From the NCBI GenBank assembly GCA_030530985.1, contig JAUMTX010000006.1, positions 1 to 32,070 of the forward strand: DNA of 32,070 nt. Reading direction: 5' to 3'. Shown here piece by piece: positions 17,168 through 24,487 of the stretch. Each line of letters starts with the position of its first letter. Position 1 is the first letter of the stretch. Made by a program: the position numbers and the translations under genes. The notes below the pieces were generated by a model, which was not told the DNA's origin, did not search any database, and was given only the letters and a program-made list of their open reading frames with translations. Source of the stretch: Corynebacterium sp. Its GTDB lineage: Bacteria > Actinomycetota > Actinomycetes > Mycobacteriales > Mycobacteriaceae.

Positions 17168-18054
17168 GTAGACTAGTAAGCATGAGTAGCTTAGAGTCCG
17201 CACCCGTATTCATCACAGGCATGTCCGGCGCCGGTCTTTCCTCGGCCGGCCGAGTATTGGAAGATATGGGCTGGTATGTAGTCCATAATCTTCCACCGGA
17301 GATTATTCTGAACTTTATTGCCCTGGCTTCCAGCGAGGATTCCCCAGCCAAGCGCATCGCCATTGTGTCCGATGTGCGAAGCCGCGAATTCCACGGCAGC
17401 ATTGGCCAAGTTATGGAATCCCTCATTGTGCAGGGCATTAACCCAACAGTACTGTTCATGGAGGCCCGTGATGATGTGCTGATTAAGCGCTTTGATACTG
17501 TGCGCCGTACCCACCCATTGCAGGGTTCTGGTACTTTGCAGACCGGTATTGACCGTGAGCGTGAGATGCTCTCCACCTTGAAGGAAAGTGCCGACCTGGT
17601 TCTTGACACCTCTGAGATGTCTATCCACGATTTGCGCCGTGCCATTGAAGATAGCTTTAAGTCCATTGCCCAGGCCCGGGAGCATGTGACCATTCAGAGC
17701 TTCGGTTTCAAGCATGGCAGCCCACGCGATGCCGATGTAGTTGTGGATATGCGCTTCCTGCCTAACCCATTCTGGGTTCCAGAACTGCGCCCATTCCGTG
17801 GAACCGATAAGCCAGTGAGCGACTATGTTTTGGCCCAGCCTGGCGCCCAGGAGTTCCTGGAAAACTTTGTGCCAATGTTCAAAACCATGGTTAAGGGCTA
17901 CCAGCAGGAAGGTAAGCGCTTTATTGCTGTGGCTGTTGGTTGTACCGGTGGCCACCACCGTTCGGTCGCAATCTCTGAGGAGCTTGCACGCCGTCTCGCT
18001 GAGGATGGCGACCTTGATGTGTCGGTAACCCATCGCGATATTTCCCGTGGCTAA
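17164..18054 (+). CDS. rapZ: RapZ-like nucleotide-binding protein (YvcJ family), Walker A lysine replaced
   Basis: Member of the RapZ/YvcJ family, which in E. coli delivers the GlmY/GlmZ RNAs to RNase E and in Bacillus binds nucleotides. The N-terminal loop reads GMSGAGLSS (residues 19-27), so the Walker A lysine position is Leu25. The [12 protein letters not shown] segment and the C-terminal [23 protein letters not shown] and [11 protein letters not shown] signatures are all present. The ATG at 17164 overlaps the uvrC stop by 4 bases and gives 296 residues. An alternative ATG at 17182 (290 residues) has a -10-like TAGACT 7 nt upstream and cannot be excluded. It sits in the conserved uvrC-rapZ-yvcK-whiA order. 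Confidence 0.93.
   Translation: MSRLVSMSSLESAPVFITGMSGAGLSSAGRVLEDMGWYVVHNLPPEIILNFIALASSEDSPAKRIAIVSDVRSREFHGSIGQVMESLIVQGINPTVLFMEARDDVLIKRFDTVRRTHPLQGSGTLQTGIDREREMLSTLKESADLVLDTSEMSIHDLRRAIEDSFKSIAQAREHVTIQSFGFKHGSPRDADVVVDMRFLPNPFWVPELRPFRGTDKPVSDYVLAQPGAQEFLENFVPMFKTMVKGYQQEGKRFIAVAVGCTGGHHRSVAISEELARRLAEDGDLDVSVTHRDISRG
17169..17174 (+). promoter_or_regulatory. Possible -10 for an internal leaderless rapZ start
   Basis: TAGACT ends 7 nt before ATG 17182, the same geometry as at priA, def and rpe, but it lies inside the longer rapZ frame. If used, rapZ would be made from its own promoter and start at 17182. Confidence 0.3.
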
Positions 18055-18077
18055 AACTGCGGGTTGAAAGTAATATC

Positions 18078-19031
18078 ATGCAGTCAAAGATTGTTTCCCT
18101 AGGCGGTGGCCATGGTCTATTTCAGACTCTGCGTGCCGTTCGTGAGCTTCCAGCTGCCATCACCGCCATTGTGACCGTGGCCGATGATGGTGGCTCCTCC
18201 GGGCGTATCCGCCGCGAACTTGGGTTAATCCCGCCGGGGGATTTGCGCATGGCCCTGGCCGCACTGTCCTCCGAACCATTTTGGGAAGAAGTCCTACAGC
18301 ACCGCTTTGGCGGCCATGGTGCCCTCAATGGTCATGCTGTGGGCAATCTGCTACTCAGCGGCCTGGAAGATGTTCTGGGTGATGAAGTCAAGGCTTTGGA
18401 TACCTTGGCTGAACTCACCCAATCCCGTGGTCGTGTGCTCCCAATGTGCTCCATGCCCCTGGATATTGAGGCCGATGTTTCCGGTTTGGACACCAAGGAT
18501 CCTCGCGTCATGCATCTCATCCGTGGTCAGGTTGCTGTGGCAACCACCCCGGGTCATGTACGCCGTGTCCGCCTCATTCCGGAAAACCCACCGGCCTGTC
18601 CGCAGGCCATCGAAGCTATTCATAATGCGGACCTAGTCACCCTTGGCCCAGGTTCATGGTTCTCCAGTGTGATTCCACATGTGCTGGTGCCGGATATTGT
18701 TAAGGCACTCAAGGAAACCAAGGCCCACAAGGTTGTGGTGCTCAACCTCACCAGTGAGCCCGGTGAAACCACCGGCTTCTCCTTGGAACGCCACATCCAC
18801 ATGTTGGCCTCCCATGCTGTGGACCTCAAGGTGGATACGGTGCTCATTGATAGTGGCAGCATTGGTGTGGAAAGCAGTGAGGCTGGCTCCCACGCCTTGG
18901 AATATGTCAGCCGCGCTGCTGAGCGTATTGGTGCCCAGATTGTTGTTGCTGATGTGAGCAGTGACAATGGCAAGCCAATCCACGATCCGCACAAGCTCGG
19001 CCAAGCACTGGGTGCACTAATCGGCATCTAA
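18078..19031 (+). CDS. yvcK: YvcK/CofD-family protein (gluconeogenesis factor type)
   Basis: Belongs to the YvcK (2-phospho-L-lactate transferase CofD-like) family; in Bacillus it is needed for growth on gluconeogenic carbon and for cell shape, and its mycobacterial relative (CuvA) affects cell wall growth. It binds UDP-sugars in Bacillus. Seen motifs are GGGHGL (9-14), TVADDGGSSGRIRRELGLIPPGD (about 36-58), HAVGNLLLSGL and LGPGSWFSSVIP. Length is 317 residues. The ATG follows TTGAAAGTAATATC, a weak ribosome binding site, 23 nt after rapZ. A terminator-like hairpin follows, so whiA is probably transcribed on its own. Confidence 0.94.
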   Translation: MQSKIVSLGGGHGLFQTLRAVRELPAAITAIVTVADDGGSSGRIRRELGLIPPGDLRMALAALSSEPFWEEVLQHRFGGHGALNGHAVGNLLLSGLEDVLGDEVKALDTLAELTQSRGRVLPMCSMPLDIEADVSGLDTKDPRVMHLIRGQVAVATTPGHVRRVRLIPENPPACPQAIEAIHNADLVTLGPGSWFSSVIPHVLVPDIVKALKETKAHKVVVLNLTSEPGETTGFSLERHIHMLASHAVDLKVDTVLIDSGSIGVESSEAGSHALEYVSRAAERIGAQIVVADVSSDNGKPIHDPHKLGQALGALIGI

Positions 19032-19040
19032 AGGCCACAT

Positions 19041-19098
19041 AACCCTGGACGCTCACCTGTCTAATCAACTGCACAGGAAAGCCTCCAGGGTTGTTTTT
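19041..19098 (+). terminator. Terminator between yvcK and whiA
   Basis: AACCCTGGA (19041-19049) pairs perfectly with TCCAGGGTT (19084-19092), followed by GTTTTT. A second stem inside the loop is possible (CCTGT 19056-19060 with ACAGG 19073-19077). Confidence 0.75.
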
Positions 19099-19102
19099 GT
19101 GC

Positions 19103-19108
19103 TACTAT
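19103..19108 (+). promoter_or_regulatory. Candidate -10 of a leaderless whiA transcript
   Basis: TACTAT, identical to the priA element, ends 6 nt before the whiA ATG at 19115. It lies directly behind the yvcK terminator, and no ribosome binding site is present. Confidence 0.55.
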
Positions 19109-19114
19109 TACGGC

Positions 19115-20131
19115 ATGTCTTTAACCTCGCAGGCCAAGCTGGAAATGGCCATGGTGGAGAATAATTCCAAGCAAGCCCTGGCGGCGGAAATTACCGCTAT
19201 GGTGCGCTTTGCTGCCTCCATCCAAGTTATCGCTGGGATTCCAACCATGCAGTTGGAATTCGACGATCGCCTCACCGCGAAGCGCTTCAGCGATGCCATT
19301 TCCACGCTCTTTAAGCGTGAAGCCTACCCGGTTACCCGCAATGTCAATCAGAAGCGCAGCTCCCGCTCCGTGGTTCTGCGCATCAATGACCGTGTCTCGG
19401 AACTGCTGCGCCGCATTGGCATGATTACCCCAAGCGGCTATATGGTGCGTGGCTTGCCACCCCATATTGTTAGCGGCACCGATGAGGATGCCGAGGCCGT
19501 ATGGCGCGGTGCATTCCTCATGCAGGGCAGCATTGGTGACCCAAGTCGCTCCGCCATTCTCGAGATTGCATGCCCATGCCCTGAGGTTGCCATGGCCATG
19601 GTCGGCTTTGCCCGTCGCCTTAATGTAGTGGCTAAGAGTAAAAAGAGCAGGGGACAGGACAAGGTCTATATTCGCGGCGCCGAAAATATTGGAACCATGC
19701 TTAACCGCTTGGGTGCCTATGGCACCAGGGTTGCCTGGGAGAAGGAGTTTGCGAACCGCGAGGACACCAATACTGTCAATCGCCTGCCCAACTTTGATGA
19801 TGCCAACCTCCGCCGCAGTGCACGTGCCGCAGTGGCAGCCGCTTTGCGTGTGGAACGTGCCTTGGAGATTCTGGGCGATGAGGTGCCTGAGCACCTTGCA
19901 CAGGCCGGCCATTTGCGCACGGAACACCGCCAAGCCTCACTGGAAGAACTCGGTCGTCTTGCGGATCCGCAGCTGACCAAGGATGCTGTTGCTGGCCGTA
20001 TTCGCCGCCTGCTATCCATGGCAGATAAGCGCGCCGAAGAACTCGGCATTGAGGACACCAATGCCGCCGTGGACGAGTCCTATGTGGAAAAGGCCCTGGA
20101 GGCATTGGATTTCCCAAGCGAAGAGGCTTAA
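19115..20131 (+). CDS. whiA: Sporulation/cell-division regulator WhiA
   Basis: DNA-binding protein with an N-terminal LAGLIDADG-homing-endonuclease-like fold that lacks nuclease activity and a C-terminal helix-turn-helix; in Streptomyces it activates division genes with WhiB. The N-terminal domain shows AEITAMVRFA and WRGAFLMQGSIGDPSR (about 125-140, the degenerate LAGLIDADG-like helix). The C-terminal part has NFDDANLRRSARAA and LEELGRLADPQLTKDAVAGRIRRLLSMAD (helix-turn-helix, about 280-310). The ATG at 19115 (338 residues) is preferred over TTG 19091, which lies in the terminator. It is the last gene of the uvrC-rapZ-yvcK-whiA block. Confidence 0.95.
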   Translation: MSLTSQAKLEMAMVENNSKQALAAEITAMVRFAASIQVIAGIPTMQLEFDDRLTAKRFSDAISTLFKREAYPVTRNVNQKRSSRSVVLRINDRVSELLRRIGMITPSGYMVRGLPPHIVSGTDEDAEAVWRGAFLMQGSIGDPSRSAILEIACPCPEVAMAMVGFARRLNVVAKSKKSRGQDKVYIRGAENIGTMLNRLGAYGTRVAWEKEFANREDTNTVNRLPNFDDANLRRSARAAVAAALRVERALEILGDEVPEHLAQAGHLRTEHRQASLEELGRLADPQLTKDAVAGRIRRLLSMADKRAEELGIEDTNAAVDESYVEKALEALDFPSEEA

Positions 20132-20160
20132 AGCAAGAGGTCAAAGCAGAGCCGAAGCTG

Positions 20161-20223
20161 AATTGACTGAGTAACGGAGCGTGAGAGTACGGACTCTCTG
20201 GCCGTTTATTTCCTCAGTCGATT
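20161..20223. terminator. Nested hairpin between convergent whiA and the small membrane gene
   Basis: Nested inverted repeats: TGACTGA/TCAGTC outside (one mismatch in the flanking bases), AACGG/CCGTT in the middle (20173-20177 with 20202-20206) and GAGAGT/ACTCTC inside (20183-20188 with 20193-20198, ACGG loop). It lies between two convergent genes and includes the minus-strand stop codon, so it may end both transcripts. T-runs are short on both sides. Confidence 0.5.
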
Positions 20224-20373
20224 CAGTAGAAATGCACCGAGGGTGGTGAACGCTAGTAAAGCAAGACCACCGAATACCGATTCATTATTAGCCGAAAACA
20301 ACACTGAGCTAATTGCGCCGAAAATCCCGACAATGAGGGCATTCGGGTGGACAGTAATCCTTTTATCAGACAT
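20206..20373 (-). CDS. Small membrane protein, 55 residues, unrecognised
   Basis: I do not recognise this protein. It has a short basic N-terminus (MSDKRITVHPN), two hydrophobic segments (about residues 12-26, ALIVGIFGAISSVLF, and 33-50, VFGGLALLAFTTLGAFLL) joined by a short SANNES turn, and a basic end (NRLRK): a two-helix membrane hairpin with both ends probably in the cytoplasm. The ATG at 20373 has a strong site, TTAGGAGAACACTT, and a good promoter lies 116 bp upstream. The frame is open further upstream (to 20592), but that part overlaps the promoter and leader and is not protein-like. It lies in an accessory gap between whiA and gap. A toxin, small transporter subunit or orphan protein are all possible. 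Confidence 0.65.
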   Translation of the reverse strand: MSDKRITVHPNALIVGIFGAISSVLFSANNESVFGGLALLAFTTLGAFLLNRLRK

Positions 20374-20394
20374 AAGTGTTCTCCTAACGTATCT

Positions 20395-20457
20395 TGGGGG
20401 ACCGTGTTGTCCCAGTCGGCGGACCGATTCACCCCATGAGGGTGCTTGGTTTCCGGA
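20395..20457 (-). promoter_or_regulatory. Structured leader resembling part of a ydaO (c-di-AMP) riboswitch
   Basis: Read on the minus strand, the leader of the small membrane gene contains GGAAACCAAGC, then GGGGTGAATC, then a GGGAC/GTCCC hairpin. GGGGTGAATC and a GGNNACCNA stretch are core elements of the ydaO/yuaA aptamer, which as I recall precedes rpf genes in many actinobacteria. The conserved 3' part (GTCAGCTAACC and the closing stem) is not visible, so this is at best a degenerate or divergent form. Confidence 0.25.
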
Positions 20458-20488
20458 GTGGATAGTCAAAGGTTTTGATCTAGTACAT

Positions 20489-20517
20489 ATTCTATCTTGT
20501 CCTGCGCATATGTACAA
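20489..20517 (-). promoter_or_regulatory. Promoter of the small membrane gene
   Basis: On the minus strand TTGTAC (20512-20517) and TAGAAT (20489-20494) are separated by exactly 17 bp. Transcription would start near 20482, giving a leader of about 108 nt. Confidence 0.65.
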
Positions 20518-20560
20518 TGCCGATGCAATAGAAAAAGCAGCGTAAATGGGGAGCATAGAA

Positions 20561-20593
20561 AATGGACCCGCGCGCCCTAAGCACGGGTCCATT
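20561..20593. repeat. Perfect hairpin before a micro-ORF
   Basis: AATGGACCCG (20561-20570) pairs perfectly with CGGGTCCATT (20584-20593) over a 13-nt loop. It lies 8 nt before a strong ribosome binding site (AAGGAG) on the plus strand. It could be a terminator, an RNA-stabilising 5' hairpin or an attenuator; no long T-run follows. Confidence 0.6.
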
Positions 20594-20615
20594 CATTTCG
20601 GAAAGGAGAACGTAC

Positions 20616-20660
20616 ATGCTCAACCGTAAAAGCATGAGTTCTCATAACCCATTAACATGA
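20616..20660 (+). CDS. Possible 14-residue leader peptide
   Basis: The frame encodes MLNRKSMSSHNPLT and stops at TGA 20658-20660. Its only support is a strong ribosome binding site, GGAAAGGAGAACGTAC, directly before the ATG and a stable hairpin just upstream. No promoter could be placed with confidence. The same frame continues open for 37 codons after the TGA without resemblance to anything I know. It may be a leader peptide, the remnant of a lost gene, or chance. Confidence 0.25.
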   Translation: MLNRKSMSSHNPLT

Positions 20661-20842
20661 GTCGCACAATCCCATGCCAATGGTACTGAACGCTGCTACA
20701 TCTTGGAGTTCTGCAACGTTATTGACCACTATACATTGTTTGTAAAGACTGCGCAAATCCGCTTTGCTAACCATTGAAAACGCGCACGTAAGTCCATATT
20801 TTTAGCTAAGTCGGATGTTATGGGCATAGTGGGGAAGCGCGC

Positions 20843-20859
20843 TTTTTAGCAGCTAAAAA
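20843..20859. repeat. 17-bp near-palindrome TTTTTAGC-A-GCTAAAAA
   Basis: Perfect 8-bp arms around a single central base, about 280 bp before gap. The half-site TTTTTAGC recurs at 20799-20806, 44 bp upstream. This is the pattern of a dimeric repressor operator; no known corynebacterial regulator motif was recognised in it. Confidence 0.45.
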
Positions 20860-20899
20860 ATGACAGGCTGTATGACCGTATATCGTTGCAAAAGGGTAG

Positions 20900-20915
20900 T
20901 GTGACAAACAGCACT
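20900..20915. promoter_or_regulatory. Weak GlxR-like half site
   Basis: TGTGA-CAAACA-GCACT keeps the left half of TGTGA-N6-TCACA and only the central CAC of the right half. GlxR control of glycolytic genes is known in C. glutamicum, but this match is poor. Confidence 0.22.
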
Positions 20916-21077
20916 ATTGGGTAAATATTGTGGCGCGCCATCTGTTTAAAATCCCAGGTTAATTGCTTTGCCGTAAGGCATAAGTAGCAGATCTGATTCT
21001 AACAATTTTTGGCATTTTGCTGCCCGCTCGTCCCATTCCTCGGTATTGTGGGTCTCACGCGGATAACGCAAGCCTGA

Positions 21078-22142
<1,065 letters not shown>

Positions 22143-22183
22143 TCTTTAGATAAGGTCAGCGAGTTTTAGACTCGCAAACCCTG

Positions 22184-22224
22184 TGGCCCGGGGTGTGCCC
22201 CGCACACCTTGGGCCATATTTTTA
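22184..22224 (+). terminator. Rho-independent terminator between gap and pgk
   Basis: A 15-bp stem (TGGCCC-GG-GGTGTGC with GCACACC-TT-GGGCCA, two G-U pairs) with a CCC loop, 22184-22216, followed by TATTTTTA. A small hairpin GCGAG/CTCGC precedes it. Confidence 0.92.
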
Positions 22225-22294
22225 TAAAAGCCAGGTACGAACCATCATTCGGCTCGTCCGTGAGGCTCGCATGCAGTTGTCTTATTTCAGATTA

Positions 22295-22326
22295 TTGGCT
22301 CGAAACTTTATTGAGCTGATTAATAT
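22295..22326 (+). promoter_or_regulatory. Possible pgk promoter
   Basis: TTGGCT (22295-22300) and TAATAT (22321-22326) are 20 bp apart, longer than ideal. The -10 alone is reasonable and would give a leader of about 50 nt. The rest of the 242-bp gap after gap holds only the terminator. Confidence 0.3.
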
Positions 22327-22384
22327 GGCAGCTGCTGTGGTTCCCACGAATCCAACAATAACACCGTAAAACATAGGAGTTTAC

Positions 22385-23599
22385 ATGTCTGTTAAGACCC
22401 TTGAGGATCTTCTCGCAGAGGGCGTCAATGATAAGTACGTTCTTGTTCGCTCTGATTTCAACGTCCCACTGAATGATAAGGGCGAAATCACCGACCCAGG
22501 TCGTATTACCGCATCCCTCCCAACCCTGAAGGCTCTTCAGTCCGCTGGCGCCAAGCTCGTGCTCATGGCACACCTTGGTCGTCCAAAGGGCGAGGTCAAC
22601 CCAAAGTACTCTCTCGCTCCAGTAGCTAAGGCTCTCTCCGAGGAGCTCGGCGTATTCGTCGCTCTCGCTGGCGATGTTGTGGGCGAGGACGCTCACGAGC
22701 GTGCTAATGGCCTCACCGCTGGCGATGTTCTCCTCATCGAGAACGTCCGTTTCGATGCACGTGAGACCTCCAAGGACGAGGCAGAGCGCGCTGAGTTCGC
22801 ACAGCAGCTTGCAGCCCTCGTACCAGGTGGCGCATTCGTCTCCGACGGTTTCGGTGTTGTTCACCGCAAGCAGGCTTCCGTTTACGATGTAGCCAAGCTC
22901 CTCCCAGCTTATGCTGGCAAGCTCGTTGAGAAGGAAGTTTCCGTTCTCGGTAACGTAGCTAAGAGCCCAGAGTCCCCATACGTAGTAGTTCTCGGTGGCG
23001 CTAAGGTCTCCGATAAGCTCGGCGTTATTGAGGCTCTCGCTTCCAAGGCTGACAAGCTCATCATTGGTGGCGGCATGTGCTACACCTTCCTCGCTGCTCA
23101 GGGCATCAACGTTCAGAAGTCCCTGCTTCAGACCGAAATGATCGAGACCTGCGGTAAGCTGCTCGAGACCTACGGCGACAAGCTCGTTCTTCCAGTTGAC
23201 CTGGTTGCTGCTTCCGGCTTCGGTCCAGATGTTGACACCCAGATCGTTGAGCTCAACGGCATTCCTGAGGGCTGGGAGTCCCTGGACATCGGACCTAAGT
23301 CTGTTGAGAAGTTCGCTGAGGTTCTCGGCGCTGCTAAGACTGTCTTCTGGAACGGCCCAATGGGTGTATTCGAGTTCGAGAAGTTCTCCAATGGTACCCG
23401 TGGCGTAGCTGAGGCTATCATCGAGGCAACCGCTAAGAACGGTGCATTCTCCGTTGTTGGTGGCGGCGACTCTGCTGCTTCCGTCCGCCTCCTCGGCCTG
23501 GACGAGAACGGCTTCTCCCACATCTCCACCGGTGGTGGCGCTTCCCTCGAGTTCCTCGAGGGCAAGGAGCTCCCAGGCGTTGCAGTTCTCGAAAGCTAA
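22385..23599 (+). CDS. pgk: Phosphoglycerate kinase
   Basis: Transfers phosphate from 1,3-bisphosphoglycerate to ADP in glycolysis. Motifs seen are RSDFNVPL (N-terminal substrate loop), [30 protein letters not shown] and GGGDSAASV (nucleotide-binding loop near the C-terminus). Length is 404 residues, usual. The ATG follows ATAGGAGTTTAC. Codon use is highly biased, like gap and tpi. tpi begins 30 nt after the stop with its own AAAGGG site, so pgk-tpi form one unit ended by the terminator at 24428-24469. Confidence 0.98.
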   Translation: MSVKTLEDLLAEGVNDKYVLVRSDFNVPLNDKGEITDPGRITASLPTLKALQSAGAKLVLMAHLGRPKGEVNPKYSLAPVAKALSEELGVFVALAGDVVGEDAHERANGLTAGDVLLIENVRFDARETSKDEAERAEFAQQLAALVPGGAFVSDGFGVVHRKQASVYDVAKLLPAYAGKLVEKEVSVLGNVAKSPESPYVVVLGGAKVSDKLGVIEALASKADKLIIGGGMCYTFLAAQGINVQKSLLQTEMIETCGKLLETYGDKLVLPVDLVAASGFGPDVDTQIVELNGIPEGWESLDIGPKSVEKFAEVLGAAKTVFWNGPMGVFEFEKFSNGTRGVAEAIIEATAKNGAFSVVGGGDSAASVRLLGLDENGFSHISTGGGASLEFLEGKELPGVAVLES

Positions 23600-23629
23600 T
23601 TAACTTTTCTTTAGAAAGGGCCAATTCAC

Positions 23630-24409
23630 ATGGCACGTAAGCCGCTTATTGCCGGCAACTGGAAGATGAACCTCGATCACCTCGAGGCAGTTGCAACTGT
23701 TCAGAAGCTTGCATTCTCCCTTCCAGAAGGTATCGAAGAGAAGGTTGACGTTGCAGTCACCGTTCCTTTCACCGACATTCGCTCCGTACAGACCGTTGTT
23801 GATGCTGACAACCTGAAGATCACCTACGGTGCTCAGGATGTTTCCGTTCACGAGTCCGGCGCTTACACCGGTGAAATCTCCGCAACCATGCTCGAGAAGC
23901 TGGGCGTAACCTGGGTTGTTGTTGGTCACTCCGAGCGTCGTGAGTACCACGGCGAGACCGACGCGCTCGTAGCTGCTAAGTCCAAGGCTGCTATCTCCCA
24001 CGGTCTGGTTCCAATCGTCTGTGTTGGTGAGCCACTTGAGATCCGTGAAGCTGGCACCCACGTTGACTACGTAGTTACCCAGACCAAGGCTAGCCTTGAG
24101 GGCCTCTCCGCTGAGGAGCTCGCAAAGACCGTTATCGCCTACGAGCCAGTTTGGGCTATTGGTACCGGTAAGGTTGCTTCCGCAGCTGACGCTCAGGAAG
24201 TATGTGCAGCCATCCGTGTTGCTATCCGTGAGCTCGCTGGTGACGAGGTTGCTGACGGCATCCGTATCCTGTACGGCGGTTCCGTCAAGGCCGGCACCGT
24301 TGCTGAAATTGTTGGGCAGCCAGATGTTGATGGCGGCCTGGTTGGCGGCGCTTCCCTCGACGGTGAAGCATTCGCTGAACTCGCAGCTAACGCTGCTACC
24401 GCTGTTTAA
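23630..24409 (+). CDS. tpi: Triosephosphate isomerase
   Basis: Interconverts dihydroxyacetone phosphate and glyceraldehyde 3-phosphate. Catalytic residues are K12 in GNWKMN, H100 in VVGHSERR and E172 in [11 protein letters not shown]; the C-terminal phosphate loop reads LYGGSVK and [11 protein letters not shown]. Length is 259 residues, within the bacterial range. Start ATG 23630 lies behind GAAAGGGCCAATTCAC. It is co-transcribed with pgk and followed by a terminator 18 nt after the stop. Confidence 0.98.
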   Translation: MARKPLIAGNWKMNLDHLEAVATVQKLAFSLPEGIEEKVDVAVTVPFTDIRSVQTVVDADNLKITYGAQDVSVHESGAYTGEISATMLEKLGVTWVVVGHSERREYHGETDALVAAKSKAAISHGLVPIVCVGEPLEIREAGTHVDYVVTQTKASLEGLSAEELAKTVIAYEPVWAIGTGKVASAADAQEVCAAIRVAIRELAGDEVADGIRILYGGSVKAGTVAEIVGQPDVDGGLVGGASLDGEAFAELAANAATAV

Positions 24410-24427
24410 TTAAACAAACAGCCCACG

Positions 24428-24469
24428 TCCCGCATCATAAGTTCACACTTTTGGTGCGGGATTTTGTTT
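24428..24469 (+). terminator. Terminator between tpi and ppc
   Basis: TCCCGCA (24428-24434) pairs with TGCGGGA (24455-24461), followed by TTTTGTTT. The flanking AAACAAA at 24412-24418 can extend the stem by pairing with TTTGTTT, although the bases between do not pair. Confidence 0.8.
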
Positions 24470-24487
24470 ATTGAGAGGAATAGATTC

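Noticed and set aside
20374..20592. 128-codon version of the small minus-strand membrane gene
   Set aside because: The upstream 73 codons overlap the promoter and structured leader; the strong ribosome binding site lies directly before ATG 20373.
20658..20774. Read-through of TGA 20658 into the following open frame
   Set aside because: The continuation is not like any protein I recognise, no recoding structure is visible, and the stretch ends after 37 codons.
24464..24487. TTG start for ppc eight codons upstream
   Set aside because: It lies inside the tpi terminator stem and T-run; GTG 24488 has a ribosome binding site at the right distance.
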